From Nocardia sp. NBC_00508 (GTDB taxonomy: Bacteria > Actinomycetota > Actinomycetes > Mycobacteriales > Mycobacteriaceae), in NCBI RefSeq assembly GCF_036346875.1, contig NZ_CP107852.1, positions 1,984,001-2,048,000 of the forward strand: a DNA stretch of 64,000 nucleotides, in the 5' to 3' direction. This document shows, piece by piece, positions 33,924-43,394 of this stretch. The notes under the pieces were generated by a model that searched no databases, had not been told where the DNA came from, and saw nothing but the letters and a program-made list of their open reading frames with translations. The translations under genes were made by a program, and so were the position numbers. How positions within the stretch are numbered: the stretch's first letter is position 1; every line of letters starts with the position of its first letter.

Positions 33924-34265
33924 TCAGTCCTGTTTCGCTGTGCCGAGTACGGCGCCGCTGTTCGAGTCGATAGTCACCTCGTGCTCGATGCCGTCGGACG
34001 CCCTGAGTTCGACCTCCCAGACCGTGGTTCCCCCTTCGCCGTCGAGTTCGGCGGAGATCACCGTGCCGCCCGGCACGGTCGCGAGCGCTTTGTCGATGGC
34101 CTGCTGCCTGCCGATGGTGGGGGCCGCGGTGAGCATCCAATCGTGCCCCTGGGTACTGGTGGCGGCACCCAGCGCTACCGCGCCACCGACCAGAAACGCG
34201 GCGACAGCGGCGCCGATGAGCAGCCAGCGCAGACCCGCGAGTGCGCGGCCGAGAATGGCATCCAT
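33924..34265 (-). CDS. Membrane-anchored PepSY domain protein
   Basis: A 113-residue protein. The ATG at 34263-34265 is chosen for the GGAGGT upstream; the frame is open further but has no better start. One membrane segment (LRWLLIGAAVAAFLVGGAVA, residues ~12-31) is followed by an exposed PepSY module: IGRQQAIDKALATVPGGTVI, then VWEVELRASDGIEHEVTIDS. PepSY domains are thought to inhibit or regulate peptidases outside the membrane. The target is unknown. Confidence 0.82.
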   Translation of the reverse strand: MDAILGRALAGLRWLLIGAAVAAFLVGGAVALGAATSTQGHDWMLTAAPTIGRQQAIDKALATVPGGTVISAELDGEGGTTVWEVELRASDGIEHEVTIDSNSGAVLGTAKQD

Positions 34266-34563
34266 GGTGAAACCTCCTGCGGAAGTCGTGGTCTCGAAGA
34301 TGACCAGTACCGTCGCAGGGTGTGGCTGAAGGCAGCCTGAAGTCACCTGAAATCCGTTTCAGGAACTGTTCACGTGGTGCGACCGAGGCGCGGCAGGCGG
34401 CTCGGGCTCCGTGCGCGGCACAACGCTACTCACACCAGCGAGTGTCGACCGACGGACCAGCGGATCACACCCGTGTTGACGCAACCTTGACGGCAGCGGT
34501 GACAATGCCCACACGCGTGACCAGCAGCGGTTCGGCCGCGGGCACGCAACCGTATGGCATCGA

Positions 34564-35241
34564 CTACTCGCCGATGCGGGCTATCGTCTCCGCTACCCGC
34601 TCCAGATGTTCCGCCATCGCTTGTTCCGCGGCCTCCGGCGAGCCCACTTCGATGGCCCGGACGATGGCCTCGTGTTCCCGATCGGAATCGGCGCGGCGGT
34701 CTTGGGTCAGATTGAGGAATTCCGACTGCGGGTCCAGCGCACGGCGGGTATCGGCGACCACGGCGGTCAGCATTTTGTTTCCGCTGGCTGCCGCGATCGC
34801 GGTGTGCAACTCGCCGTCGTAGCGGACCCACTCACGTACGTCGGTGGCTGCCGCCAGTTTGTCGAGCAACTCGAACAGGTGCTGCAGTTGGTCCGGCATG
34901 CGGCGCCGCGCCGCGAACCCCGCGGCGGGGATCTCGATGAGTTGACGAGCCTCGATCAGATCTCCGGCGTCCACACCGGCGAACGTCAGTTGCGCGCTCT
35001 CCTTCTTGGAGACGACGAAAGTGCCTCGGCCCGTTCGCGTTTCGGTGAGGCCCAAGGTCGCACAGGCGTGCAGCGCCTCGCGGACCACCGGACGACTGAC
35101 GCCGAACTGTTGGGCCAAGGCGAGCTCGGCGGGCAAGCGGTCGCCTACCTCGTATTCGCCGCTTTGGATCAGGCCCTTCAGCCGACGAAAGACCGCTTCC
35201 GTGGCGCCGATGCGCTGCACCCGACCTTCTTCGACTGTCAC
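34564..35241 (-). CDS. FadR-subfamily GntR regulator of the asparagine operon
   Basis: A 225-residue regulator. The GTG at 35241 is used; a longer form to 35277 is open. RLKGLIQSGEYEVGDRLPAE, with LALAQQFGVSRPVVREALHA, is the GntR winged helix. The C-terminal FCD domain (EARQLIEIPAAGFAARR, then RYDGELHTAIAAASGNKMLT) has the Asp/His metal-ligand pattern. It is divergent from the permease-asparaginase-aspartase operon and probably represses it, with the amino acid or a related acid as ligand. Confidence 0.88.
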   Translation of the reverse strand: MTVEEGRVQRIGATEAVFRRLKGLIQSGEYEVGDRLPAELALAQQFGVSRPVVREALHACATLGLTETRTGRGTFVVSKKESAQLTFAGVDAGDLIEARQLIEIPAAGFAARRRMPDQLQHLFELLDKLAAATDVREWVRYDGELHTAIAAASGNKMLTAVVADTRRALDPQSEFLNLTQDRRADSDREHEAIVRAIEVGSPEAAEQAMAEHLERVAETIARIGE

Positions 35242-35313
35242 GTGACCAAGTATGGAGATCCGCCGGTAGGGCGTCAAAACGCTCGGTCCAGCGAGTTTCG
35301 TTCGAGCCCGGCG

Positions 35314-35357
35314 TTGACAGCAGATGTGACCTGTATTACGGTCAACCTGTCTTACAG
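35314..35357 (+). promoter_or_regulatory. Promoter with GntR-type operator pair
   Basis: A TTGACA -35 hexamer is at 35314-35319. Two related sites follow: CTGTATTACGG (35331-35341) and the dyad CTGTCTTACAG (35347-35357), 16 bp apart, matching the TGT-N3-ACA-like pattern of FadR-group GntR operators. The second overlaps the expected transcription start of the permease gene. Assignment to the divergent regulator is inferred. Confidence 0.5.
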
Positions 35358-35445
35358 CCTGACCGCATGGCAGCTATACCCCTTCCGGGCTCGGTTGAGC
35401 AGCGCGCTGTCCCGCAGGCTGGATTTCGGCCCAAGGAAGGTTTCC

Positions 35446-36930
35446 ATGACGCACCACGACGAATTGTCGGCCCGGCCAGCCACGCCAACACCAGCAGCGA
35501 AGGTCGACATCGGCGATGCCGGCTATCAGAAACAGCTACGCAAGCGCCATATGCAGATGATCGCGATCGGCGGTTCCATCGGCACCGGGCTGTTCCTCGG
35601 GGCCAGTGGCCGCATGGCGCTCGCCGGTCCGTCGCTGGCCATCGTCTACATCGTGTGCGGTGTCTTCACGTTCATGGTGGTGCGCGCGCTCGGCGAGTTG
35701 GTCATGTACCGGCCTTCGTCCGGCGCGTTCGTCTCCTACGCCCGCGAATTCCTCGGCGAGCGCGGGGCATATTCGGTCGGCTGGCTGTACTTCCTGAATT
35801 GGTCGACCACCCTGGTCGCCGACATCACCGCCGTGGCGCTGTACGCGCATTTCTGGTCGCTGTTCGTACCGATACCGCAGTGGGTCCTCGCGCTGATAGC
35901 GCTGGCGGTCGTCGTCGGGCTCAACGTCGTGTCGGTGCGCCTGTTCGGCGAGCTGGAGTTCTGGTTCGCACTGGTCAAGGTCGGCACCATCGTCGCCTTC
36001 ATGGTGCTGGCCGTGGCGTTCCTCGTCACCGGCACACCGGTCGACGGGAATGTCCCCGGATTCTCCACGATCACCGACAACGGTGGTTTCTTCCCGCACG
36101 GCCTCGCTCCGATGCTCACCATCGCGCTCGGGGTGGTGTTCGCGTTCGGCGGGACGGAGATGATCGGCGTCGCCGCGGGCGAATCCGACAACCCCGGCGC
36201 CGTGGTTCCGAAGGCGGTCAACTCCATCATGTGGCGGATCATCCTGTTCTACGCCGGCTCGGTGGTCCTGTTCACGCTGCTGCTGCCGTGGACGGCGTAC
36301 TCCCCCAGCGAGAGCCCGTTCGTCACCGTGATGAGCTCGATCGGGATCCCGCACGCGGGCGATGTCATGAACCTGGTCGTGCTCACCGCCGCGATGTCCA
36401 GCCTGAACGCGGGTCTGTACGCGACCGGTCGCACCTTGCGGTCGATGGCCGTGGCGGGAGCGGCGCCACGCTTCGCCGCGCGGATGAATCGCCATGGGGT
36501 TCCGTACGGCGGAATCCTGATCACCAGTTCGGTCGGCATCGCCGGCGTGGTGCTGAATCTCCTCATGCCCCAGAAAGCGTTCGAGATCGTGCTGAACCTC
36601 GCCGGGCTCGGCATCGTCGGGACCTGGGCTTCGATCATGATCTGTCACTGGATCTTCGTGCGGAAGTCCCAGCGGGGCGAGTACCGTCGACCCGCCTTCC
36701 GGCTGCCGTTCGCTCCGGTGCTCAACATCCTGACTCTCGGCTTCCTGGCCGGCGTCGTCGCGCTGATGTTCTTCGACGACGAGATCGGGCGGATCACGCT
36801 CGCTGTGTTCACCGTCGTCGTCGCGGCAATGGTCGCGGGATGGTTCAGGATCAGGGGGCGTCTGGATCCGGACGTGCTCGCCTCGACGGACCGCAAGGAC
36901 GCGACCACCGAGGGAGCGCCGGGCGCATGA
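35446..36930 (+). CDS. ansP: Amino acid permease, L-asparagine type (APC family)
   Basis: A 494-residue inner-membrane transporter with about 12 helices. The ATG at 35446 follows CCAAGGAAGG. HMQMIAIGGSIGTGLFLGAS is the APC substrate-binding loop in TM1. Also visible are YRPSSGAFVSYAREFLGERG and FAFGGTEMIGVAAGESDNPG (TM6 loop). The family (YAT: amino acid transporters such as AnsP, CycA, GabP) cannot be resolved by motif alone, but coupling (4-bp overlap) to asparaginase and then aspartate ammonia-lyase argues for asparagine or aspartate uptake. Confidence 0.88.
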   Translation: MTHHDELSARPATPTPAAKVDIGDAGYQKQLRKRHMQMIAIGGSIGTGLFLGASGRMALAGPSLAIVYIVCGVFTFMVVRALGELVMYRPSSGAFVSYAREFLGERGAYSVGWLYFLNWSTTLVADITAVALYAHFWSLFVPIPQWVLALIALAVVVGLNVVSVRLFGELEFWFALVKVGTIVAFMVLAVAFLVTGTPVDGNVPGFSTITDNGGFFPHGLAPMLTIALGVVFAFGGTEMIGVAAGESDNPGAVVPKAVNSIMWRIILFYAGSVVLFTLLLPWTAYSPSESPFVTVMSSIGIPHAGDVMNLVVLTAAMSSLNAGLYATGRTLRSMAVAGAAPRFAARMNRHGVPYGGILITSSVGIAGVVLNLLMPQKAFEIVLNLAGLGIVGTWASIMICHWIFVRKSQRGEYRRPAFRLPFAPVLNILTLGFLAGVVALMFFDDEIGRITLAVFTVVVAAMVAGWFRIRGRLDPDVLASTDRKDATTEGAPGA

Positions 36931-38000
36931 TCAATCGCGGAACCGCACGTTCCCACGCGGCATTGCGAGTCCACGTCCTCTACACCGGCGGCACTTTCGG
37001 GATGGCCGATCGGGGCGCGGGCATGGGACCGCGTTCGGGAATCGGCGCCGAGATCGCGGACGTCATCACCCGATACGACGAGCTGACGGGCCGGTCGGTC
37101 GAGCTCCGGTACGCCGAATTCGACCGCGTCATCGACAGCGCCGAGGCCGACCCGGGCACCGCCTTCCGGATAGCGGAGTGGGTGCGATACAGCGTCGAAT
37201 CGACGCGCCCGGATGGTGTCGTCGTCATTCACGGCACCGACACCATGGCCTATGTCGGCGCCCGCGTCGCGTTCGAACTGCGCGATCTCGATGTCCCCGT
37301 ACTGTTCACCGGCGCCCAGATACCACTCGGCCACCCTGGCAGCGACGCGCAGCGCAACCTGCATCTGGCACTGGATTCGATTGCCGCACAACCGGGCCCG
37401 GGAACCTATATCGCTTTCGGCTCGGCTTTGCATCCCGCCCTGCGGGCCAGCAAACGCGCCTGCGACGACTACGACGGCTTCACCACCGTTCGGGAATTCA
37501 CCCCGCCCCCGTCCCCGGCATTCCTCCCCCGACGACACAGCACGACTACCCGCCTTCCCGTCGGGCTGTTCACGGTCTTTCCCGGTCTGCACGCCGAACT
37601 TCTGACGGCGGCACTTCGGCAGTACCCGGGTGGAATCGTCCTCGAATGCTACGGCTCCGGCACGATGCCGCACGGGGCCGAAGTAATCGAGACGATCCGG
37701 ACGGCGACTCGGCGCGGAACCCCGGTCGTCGTGATCACTCAGTGTGACAGCGGTTCGGTCGATCTCGAGCGATACCTGCCCGGGCGGGCCCTACTCGACG
37801 CGGGTGCGATCAGCGGAGGCGATATGACCAGAGAGGCGGCGCTCGCCAAGCTGGCCTACCTCGTCGACCTCGGGTTCTCCGGCGGGCAACTACGGGACTG
37901 GATGATGACCAACCTGCTCGGCGAGCTGTCGAATCCCGCGACGACCACGCCGCTTCCAACAGCTTTCCGCGAAGACGCCTTGACCGCCCGGAGCCGATGA
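36927..38000 (+). CDS. ansA: L-asparaginase
   Basis: A 357-residue enzyme hydrolysing L-asparagine to L-aspartate and ammonia. The first nucleophile Thr lies in VLYTGGTFGM, and the second catalytic set is VVIHGTDTMAY. A Lys of the triad is probably in EAALAKLAYL. Also present are DLDVPVLFTGAQIPLGHPGS and ECYGSGTMP. There is no signal peptide, so it is cytoplasmic (type I-like). The ATG overlaps the permease stop (ATGA), and its own stop overlaps the aspA start in the same way. Confidence 0.93.
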   Translation: MINRGTARSHAALRVHVLYTGGTFGMADRGAGMGPRSGIGAEIADVITRYDELTGRSVELRYAEFDRVIDSAEADPGTAFRIAEWVRYSVESTRPDGVVVIHGTDTMAYVGARVAFELRDLDVPVLFTGAQIPLGHPGSDAQRNLHLALDSIAAQPGPGTYIAFGSALHPALRASKRACDDYDGFTTVREFTPPPSPAFLPRRHSTTTRLPVGLFTVFPGLHAELLTAALRQYPGGIVLECYGSGTMPHGAEVIETIRTATRRGTPVVVITQCDSGSVDLERYLPGRALLDAGAISGGDMTREAALAKLAYLVDLGFSGGQLRDWMMTNLLGELSNPATTTPLPTAFREDALTARSR

Positions 38001-39490
38001 TGACCGACAGCACCCGTACCGAACGAGACTCGCTCGGTACCCGCACCGTCCCCTCCGGCGCGTACTGGGGCATCCACACCGCACGCGCGCTGGACAATTT
38101 CGCCATCACCGGAGACAGCATCGGGCGATACCCCGCGCTCGTCGCCGCACTCGCCGCGGTCAAGCAGGCCGCCTGCCGCGCCAACCGAGAACTCGGCATG
38201 CTCGACGTTCGTCGTGCCGACGCAATCGAATCGGCCTGCGACGAGATCCGGGGCGGCGCGCTGCACGACCAGTTTCCGATCGACCCCATCCAAGGCGGCG
38301 CGGGCACCTCGACGAACATGAACGCCAACGAGGTCATCGCCAACCGAGCGCTGGAACTGCTCGGATACGACCGCGGAAGCTACCTCGAACTGGATCCGCT
38401 CGACCACGTCAACCTCGGCCAATCCACCAACGACGTCTATCCGACCGCCGTCCGGCTCGCCGTCGTGCGGCACATTCGGGAACTCGTCGCGGCACTGCGC
38501 AGGCTCGCGGACGCGTTCGGCGCGAAGGCGGTCGAATTCGCCGACGTCATCAAGATGGGCCGCACCCAGCTGCAAGACGCCGTCCCCATGACGCTCGGAC
38601 AGGAATTCGGCACCTTCGCGGTCATGGTTCGCGAGGACTGCGACCGGCTCGAGGAGGGCATCGCGCTGCTGTGTGAGAGCAACCTCGGCGGGACCGCGAT
38701 CGGCACCGGAATCAACGGCCATCCGAGCTATCCCGCGCTGGCCTGCGCCCACCTGGCCGAGCTCACCGGCGAAGCCGTCACGCCGGCTGCGAACCTGATC
38801 GAGGCCACGCAGGATTGCGGTGCCTTCGTTCAGGTCTCCGGCATTTTCAAGCGTGTCGCGGTCAAACTGTCCAAGACGTGCAACGACCTGCGGCTGATGT
38901 CGTCCGGCCCCACAACGGGTTTCGGCGAGATCAATCTGCCGCCGGTTCAGGCCGGGTCATCGATCATGCCGGGAAAGGTCAACCCGGTCGTTCCGGAGAT
39001 CGTCAACCAGGTTGCCTTCGAGGCCATCGGCAACGACCTGACCGTGACCATGGCCGCTGAGGCCGGGCAGCTCCAACTCAACGCGTTCGAGCCGATCATC
39101 GCCTATGGCATGCTGCGCACGACCACACATCTGACCGCCGCGGTCGACACCTTGGCGACCAAGTGCGTCGCGGGCATCACTCCCAACCGCGACCATCTCG
39201 AGCAGGGCGTTCGGCGCTCTGTCGGCATCGTCACGGCTCTGACCCCCTACATCGGATACGCGGCCAGTGCCCGCATCGCCAAACAAGCACTGCAAACCGG
39301 GCAATCCGTCGCCGAGATCGCGATCGAACTCGGCTTGCTCACACCCGAAGCGATCGAGGAAATACTCGGCGCCCGCCGACTCGCGGGCCTCGCGGGTGCG
39401 CCAGCCGAAACCACACCGCTGCGCCGCGCGCCGATGCGACCGGCGGAGATACGAGTCGAACGGAGCGGTCGTTTCGCAGCGTCCGATTGA
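37997..39490 (+). CDS. aspA: Aspartate ammonia-lyase
   Basis: A 497-residue member of the fumarase/aspartase superfamily that deaminates L-aspartate to fumarate. Signature GSSIMPGKVNPVVPE carries the catalytic serine loop. QGGAGTSTNMNANEVIANRA and LDHVNLGQSTNDVYPTAVRL are the other conserved regions. Starts at ATGATG overlapping the asparaginase stop. With the permease and asparaginase it forms a complete uptake-to-TCA-cycle route for asparagine. Confidence 0.94.
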   Translation: MMTDSTRTERDSLGTRTVPSGAYWGIHTARALDNFAITGDSIGRYPALVAALAAVKQAACRANRELGMLDVRRADAIESACDEIRGGALHDQFPIDPIQGGAGTSTNMNANEVIANRALELLGYDRGSYLELDPLDHVNLGQSTNDVYPTAVRLAVVRHIRELVAALRRLADAFGAKAVEFADVIKMGRTQLQDAVPMTLGQEFGTFAVMVREDCDRLEEGIALLCESNLGGTAIGTGINGHPSYPALACAHLAELTGEAVTPAANLIEATQDCGAFVQVSGIFKRVAVKLSKTCNDLRLMSSGPTTGFGEINLPPVQAGSSIMPGKVNPVVPEIVNQVAFEAIGNDLTVTMAAEAGQLQLNAFEPIIAYGMLRTTTHLTAAVDTLATKCVAGITPNRDHLEQGVRRSVGIVTALTPYIGYAASARIAKQALQTGQSVAEIAIELGLLTPEAIEEILGARRLAGLAGAPAETTPLRRAPMRPAEIRVERSGRFAASD

Positions 39491-39545
39491 CGGCGCACGC
39501 CGCCCTGGATCGACGCGTTGCCAGAGCTCCGGGATGCTCTGAACT

Positions 39546-41252
39546 TCAATCGCAGACGGCGCCGATCGACGCCGAGCCCACCAGTTTCGTGTACTTCGCC
39601 AGCACACCGCGGGTGTAGCGAGGCGGCAGGGGTTTCCAACCCTCGCGTCTGCGGGCCAGTTCTTCGGCGTCGACCAGGAGGTCGAGAGTTCCCACGGCGA
39701 CGTCGAGGCGGATCCGGTCGCCGTCGCGCACGAAGGCGATCGGTCCGCCGTCGACCGCTTCGGGGGCGACGTGCCCGACGCACAGACCGGTGGTGCCGCC
39801 GGAGAACCGTCCGTCGGTGAGCAGCAGGACGTCCTTGCCCAGGCCCGCGCCCTTGATGGCCGCGGTGATGGCCAGCATCTCGCGCATCCCCGGACCGCCC
39901 TTCGGGCCCTCGTACCGGATGACCACCACGTCTCCCGCCGAGATCGTGCCGTCTTCGAGAGCGTCCATCGCGGGCCGCTCGCGGTCGAAAACCCTTGCAG
40001 TGCCGGTGAAGACGTCGGATTCGAAGCCCGCCGACTTGACGACGGCGCCGTCCGGTGCGAGCGACCCGAAGAGGATGGTGATGCCTCCGGTCGGATGCAT
40101 CGGCGACGCCATTGCCCGGATCACCTTGCCGTCGGGGTCCGGCGGGGCGATAGCGGACAGGTTCTCCGCCACCGTCCGCCCCGTCACGGTCAGGCAGTCG
40201 CCGTGCAGCAACCCGGCGTCGAGCAACGTCTTCATCAGCACCGGCACGCCGCCGATCCGGTCCACGTCGGTCATCACGTGCCTGCCGAAGGGTTTGACGT
40301 CGGCCAGGTGTGGCACCCGGCGACCGATGCGGGCGAAATCGTCCAGCGCCAAGTCGACGTTCGCCTCGTGTGCGATCGCCAGCAGGTGCAGAACGGCATT
40401 GGTGGAGCCGCCGAAGGCCATCACGACCGCGATCGCGTTCTCGAAGGCGGGTTTGGTCAAGATGTCCGCGGGGGTGATCCCCTGCCGGATCAATTCCACC
40501 ACCGCCTCGCCGCTGCGCCGGGCGTAGCCGTCGCGGCGGCGGTCGGTCGCGGGCGGTGCCGCGCTGCCAGGCAGCGACATGCCGAGCGCCTCGGCCGCAC
40601 TGGCCATGGTGTTGGCGGTGTACATCCCGCCGCACGCGCCCTCGCCCGGACAGATGGCCCGCTCGATGGCGTCGACGTCCTCGCGGCTCATCAGGCCGCG
40701 CGCGCAGGCGCCGACCGCCTCGAACGCGTCGATGATCGTCACCTCGCGCTCGCTGCCGTCGGACATCTTCGCGATTCCCGGCAGAATCGAACCCGCGTAC
40801 AGGAACACACTCGCCAGGTTCAGCCTGGCCGCCGCCATGAGCATCCCGGGCAGCGATTTGTCACAGCCGGCCAGCAGCACCGCACCGTCCAGCCGCTCGG
40901 CCTGCATCACCGTCTCGACGCTGTCGGCGATCACCTCACGCGAGACCAGGGAGAAGTGCATTCCCTCATGTCCCATGGAGATTCCGTCGGACACCGAGAT
41001 GGTGCCGAACTGCATGGGAAAGCCTCCGCCGGAGAACACGCCGTCCTTGCACCCCCTGGCGAGCCGGTCGAGGGAGAGATTGCACGGGGTGATCTCGTTC
41101 CAGGAGGAGGCCACGCCGATCTGCGGCTTCTCCCAATCCTCGTCGCCCATGCCGACCGCGCGCAGCATCCCGCGGGCGGCGGCTTTCTCCAGGCCGTCGG
41201 TGACGTCGCGGCTGCGCGGCTTGAGGTCGGAAACCTTCGGATTCTCCGGCAC
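39546..41252 (-). CDS. ilvD: Dihydroxy-acid dehydratase
   Basis: A 568-residue Fe-S enzyme of branched-chain amino acid synthesis (2,3-dihydroxy acids to 2-oxo acids). Iron-sulfur ligands are visible in [37 protein letters not shown] and [21 protein letters not shown]-terminal [20 protein letters not shown] and [20 protein letters not shown] are also diagnostic. GTG start at 41252 with AGGGAA upstream. The gene stands alone, convergent with aspA. Confidence 0.96.
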   Translation of the reverse strand: MPENPKVSDLKPRSRDVTDGLEKAAARGMLRAVGMGDEDWEKPQIGVASSWNEITPCNLSLDRLARGCKDGVFSGGGFPMQFGTISVSDGISMGHEGMHFSLVSREVIADSVETVMQAERLDGAVLLAGCDKSLPGMLMAAARLNLASVFLYAGSILPGIAKMSDGSEREVTIIDAFEAVGACARGLMSREDVDAIERAICPGEGACGGMYTANTMASAAEALGMSLPGSAAPPATDRRRDGYARRSGEAVVELIRQGITPADILTKPAFENAIAVVMAFGGSTNAVLHLLAIAHEANVDLALDDFARIGRRVPHLADVKPFGRHVMTDVDRIGGVPVLMKTLLDAGLLHGDCLTVTGRTVAENLSAIAPPDPDGKVIRAMASPMHPTGGITILFGSLAPDGAVVKSAGFESDVFTGTARVFDRERPAMDALEDGTISAGDVVVIRYEGPKGGPGMREMLAITAAIKGAGLGKDVLLLTDGRFSGGTTGLCVGHVAPEAVDGGPIAFVRDGDRIRLDVAVGTLDLLVDAEELARRREGWKPLPPRYTRGVLAKYTKLVGSASIGAVCD

Positions 41253-41466
41253 GGTTCCCTATCATCCTCGGTCGGGCGCGCGAACGGCAGCGACCACGCC
41301 GAACGGCATCAGCGCGATCAGACGAGCCCGGGCGCGCGCTGCCGCGGCGTGCATCGCGCCGGAGGATGAACTCCTTGGCGCGAGGCGGAATTCAGCGCAA
41401 CTCGAACTCGTACGCCCTGAGCGTAATAGCGGGCAGGCCGGGGAGGCCGGACCGTACGCTCACACC

Positions 41467-41850
41467 ATGACCGAGCATCCGAGACTTCACTCGATCCCGG
41501 GAGGACGCGACGACCGGTTCCGAGGGCCGGAACCGCGGACGGCTCCGGAACCGCTCTGGCGCGAGGCCCTCGGCGAACAGCTACGCACGCTTCGCCAGGA
41601 TCGGCACGAGACGCTGGTCGAAACGGCCAAGCGGGCGGGCATTTCCCCGCAATACCTGTCCGAGGTGGAGCGGGGCCGCAAAGAGCCGTCGAGTGAGATG
41701 ATCGCCGCTCTGGCGGGATCGCTCGGCACTACGCTGGGCGAGCTCGTCGAGCAGGTGGCGGATGAGCTTCGCGCGCAGCGCCGGGTCGCCTTCCTCCGGC
41801 CCGCGCCGCGCTCCGGCGCCGGGCCGACGCTCCAGGCGCTGGCCGCCTGA
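41467..41850 (+). CDS. XRE/ClgR-like transcriptional regulator beside clpP genes
   Basis: A 127-residue protein. LWREALGEQLRTLRQDRHET begins the HTH_3 domain. GISPQYLSEVERGRKEPSSE is nearly the same as the recognition helix of ClgR, the actinobacterial activator of clpP and related protease genes, and of its paralogue PopR, which activates the second clpP pair in Streptomyces. Its stop codon abuts the stop of the facing clpP gene with no spacer. Control of the two clpP genes is inferred. A short Arg/Pro tail replaces the longer C-terminus of ClgR. Confidence 0.82.
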   Translation: MTEHPRLHSIPGGRDDRFRGPEPRTAPEPLWREALGEQLRTLRQDRHETLVETAKRAGISPQYLSEVERGRKEPSSEMIAALAGSLGTTLGELVEQVADELRAQRRVAFLRPAPRSGAGPTLQALAA

Positions 41851-42444
41851 TCAGTCGCGGGCGCCGAGCACCTGGTCGACCAAGCCGTAGTCGGCCGCTG
41901 CTCGCGCGGTGAAGACCCGGTCGCGGTCGGTGTCATGCCGCAGTCGCTCCACCGACTGGCCGGTGTGCCGGGACAGGATGGACTCGATCTCCGCGCGCAT
42001 CCGCACCAGCTCGTCGGCCTGCAGGATGAGGTCGGGTATCGCGCCCTGGCCCCGCGCGGCAGGTTGATGCAGCACCACCCTCGCGTGCGGCAGCATGGCG
42101 CGGCGGCCCGGCTCCCCGCCTGCCAGCAACACCGCGCCCACCGCGATCGCCTGGCCCACGCAGGTGGTCTGCACCGGTGACTTGATGTGCTGCATGGTGT
42201 CGTACACCGCGAGCATCGAGGAGAGATCGCCGCCCTCGCAATTGATGTACAGGTTGATCTCCTGCTCCGGGCTCTCCGATTCCAGGTGCAGCAGCTGCGC
42301 GATGAGCGCGTTGGCCACGCCCGAGTCGATCGGCGTGCCGAGGTAGACGATCCGCTCGGCGAGCAGGTGCGAGTAGATGTCGGTGATCCGCTCACCGCCG
42401 CGCGGATGCTGCGCGATCACATTGGGGATGGTGTAAGTGCTCAT
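41851..42444 (-). CDS. ClpP-family subunit lacking the catalytic serine
   Basis: A 197-residue ClpP paralogue starting at the ATG at 42442-42444. The fold motifs are kept: EQEINLYINCEGGDLSSMLA, LPHARVVLHQP (His126) and RHDTDRDRVF (Asp175). At the nucleophile, however, where ClpP reads GQAASMG, this protein reads GQAIAVG: position 101 is Ala, encoded by GCG (complement of 42142-42144). The usual SPGGSV turn is CEGGDL. It is therefore predicted to be proteolytically dead, like ClpR of cyanobacteria and plastids. It probably forms mixed rings with the active ClpP encoded 145 bp upstream in the same operon. Confidence 0.85.
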   Translation of the reverse strand: MSTYTIPNVIAQHPRGGERITDIYSHLLAERIVYLGTPIDSGVANALIAQLLHLESESPEQEINLYINCEGGDLSSMLAVYDTMQHIKSPVQTTCVGQAIAVGAVLLAGGEPGRRAMLPHARVVLHQPAARGQGAIPDLILQADELVRMRAEIESILSRHTGQSVERLRHDTDRDRVFTARAAADYGLVDQVLGARD

Positions 42445-42589
42445 GCTGTGTCCTTTCCGGCGTGCGCAGGCCCTGCGAGGTCGCGCACGCCGCCGCTTCC
42501 GAGCCTGACGCTCATGACTGCGCCTCGCTGCCGCTCGGCTCCGCCATGCGCGGTGCGCGCTGTGTCGATGATTCGCTCGCTGCGCTCGC

Positions 42590-43195
42590 TCATGCCGAGA
42601 TACCGATGCGCTGCCGCTGGGGGACGACCTGTCCGAACGAGTCGACGATGTGGTCGACGAAGCCGTACTCCTTGGCTTGCGCAGCGGTGAACCAGCGGTC
42701 GTGCAGCGAGTCCTCGTAGATCCGGTCGAACGGCTGGCCGGTGTCCTCGGCGATGATGCCGAGCACCGTCTCCACGGTGTAGCGCAGATCGTCGGCCTGG
42801 ACTTCGACGTCGACCGCACTGCCGCCGATACCCGCCGACCCCTGATGCATCAGCACCCGGGCGTGCGGCAACGCGAAACGCCGACCCCGGCTGCCCGCCG
42901 ACAAGAGAAACTGCCCCGCGCTGCACGCCAATCCGAGAGCGAGCGTCGAGACCTCGCACGGAACCAACCGCATCACATCGCGGATGGCGAGCATCGATGG
43001 GACCGATCCGCCCGGGGAATGGATCCAGAGCGAGATGCCCGCCTCCGGGTCCTCCGCGGCGAGAGTGAGCAACTCCGTCATCAGCAGCGTCCCGTTGTCG
43101 TCGTCGAGCGGGCCGTCCAGCACCAGTACGCGGCGGCTGAGCAGTTGCTCCCTGGCCCGCCAGCTGAACATCGGGGTCTTGTCGTCGTGAGCCAT
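42590..43195 (-). CDS. clpP: ATP-dependent Clp protease proteolytic subunit (active-site triad intact)
   Basis: A 201-residue serine protease subunit. Triad: Ser92 in LGLACSAGQFLL, His117 in HARVLMHQGS, Asp166 in SLHDRWFT. IHSPGGSVPSMLAIRDVM is the conserved turn. The Asp-Arg oligomerisation sensor before the catalytic Asp is replaced by Leu-His, so assembly may differ from the housekeeping ClpP1P2. It lies upstream of the serine-less paralogue and next to a ClgR/PopR-like regulator. This looks like the secondary clpP operon (clpP3/P4-like) rather than the essential clpP1P2-clpX set, since no clpX or tig is near. Confidence 0.92.
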   Translation of the reverse strand: MAHDDKTPMFSWRAREQLLSRRVLVLDGPLDDDNGTLLMTELLTLAAEDPEAGISLWIHSPGGSVPSMLAIRDVMRLVPCEVSTLALGLACSAGQFLLSAGSRGRRFALPHARVLMHQGSAGIGGSAVDVEVQADDLRYTVETVLGIIAEDTGQPFDRIYEDSLHDRWFTAAQAKEYGFVDHIVDSFGQVVPQRQRIGISA

Positions 43196-43337
43196 GCCTC
43201 CACGGTGCCTCAGTCGACCCGCGAAACCGCTGCCACGCTGCCCTCGGCAGATCTGCTCTCAGCAGCTATCGGCGAACGCCGAGAACATCCTGCGCGGCTC
43301 CAACCGCTGGTACACGATCGACCCGCCCCCGGAAACG

Positions 43338-43375
43338 ACGATGCCCGTCGAACGGTTTGCGTCGACGGGCATCGT
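43338..43375 (-). terminator. Terminator downstream of the four-pass membrane protein gene
   Basis: Perfect 14-bp arms (43338-43351 and 43362-43375), 10-nt loop, 20 bp past the stop of the minus-strand gene at 43395. Confidence 0.8.
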
Positions 43376-43394
43376 TGCTGGAGAACGGGTGTGG

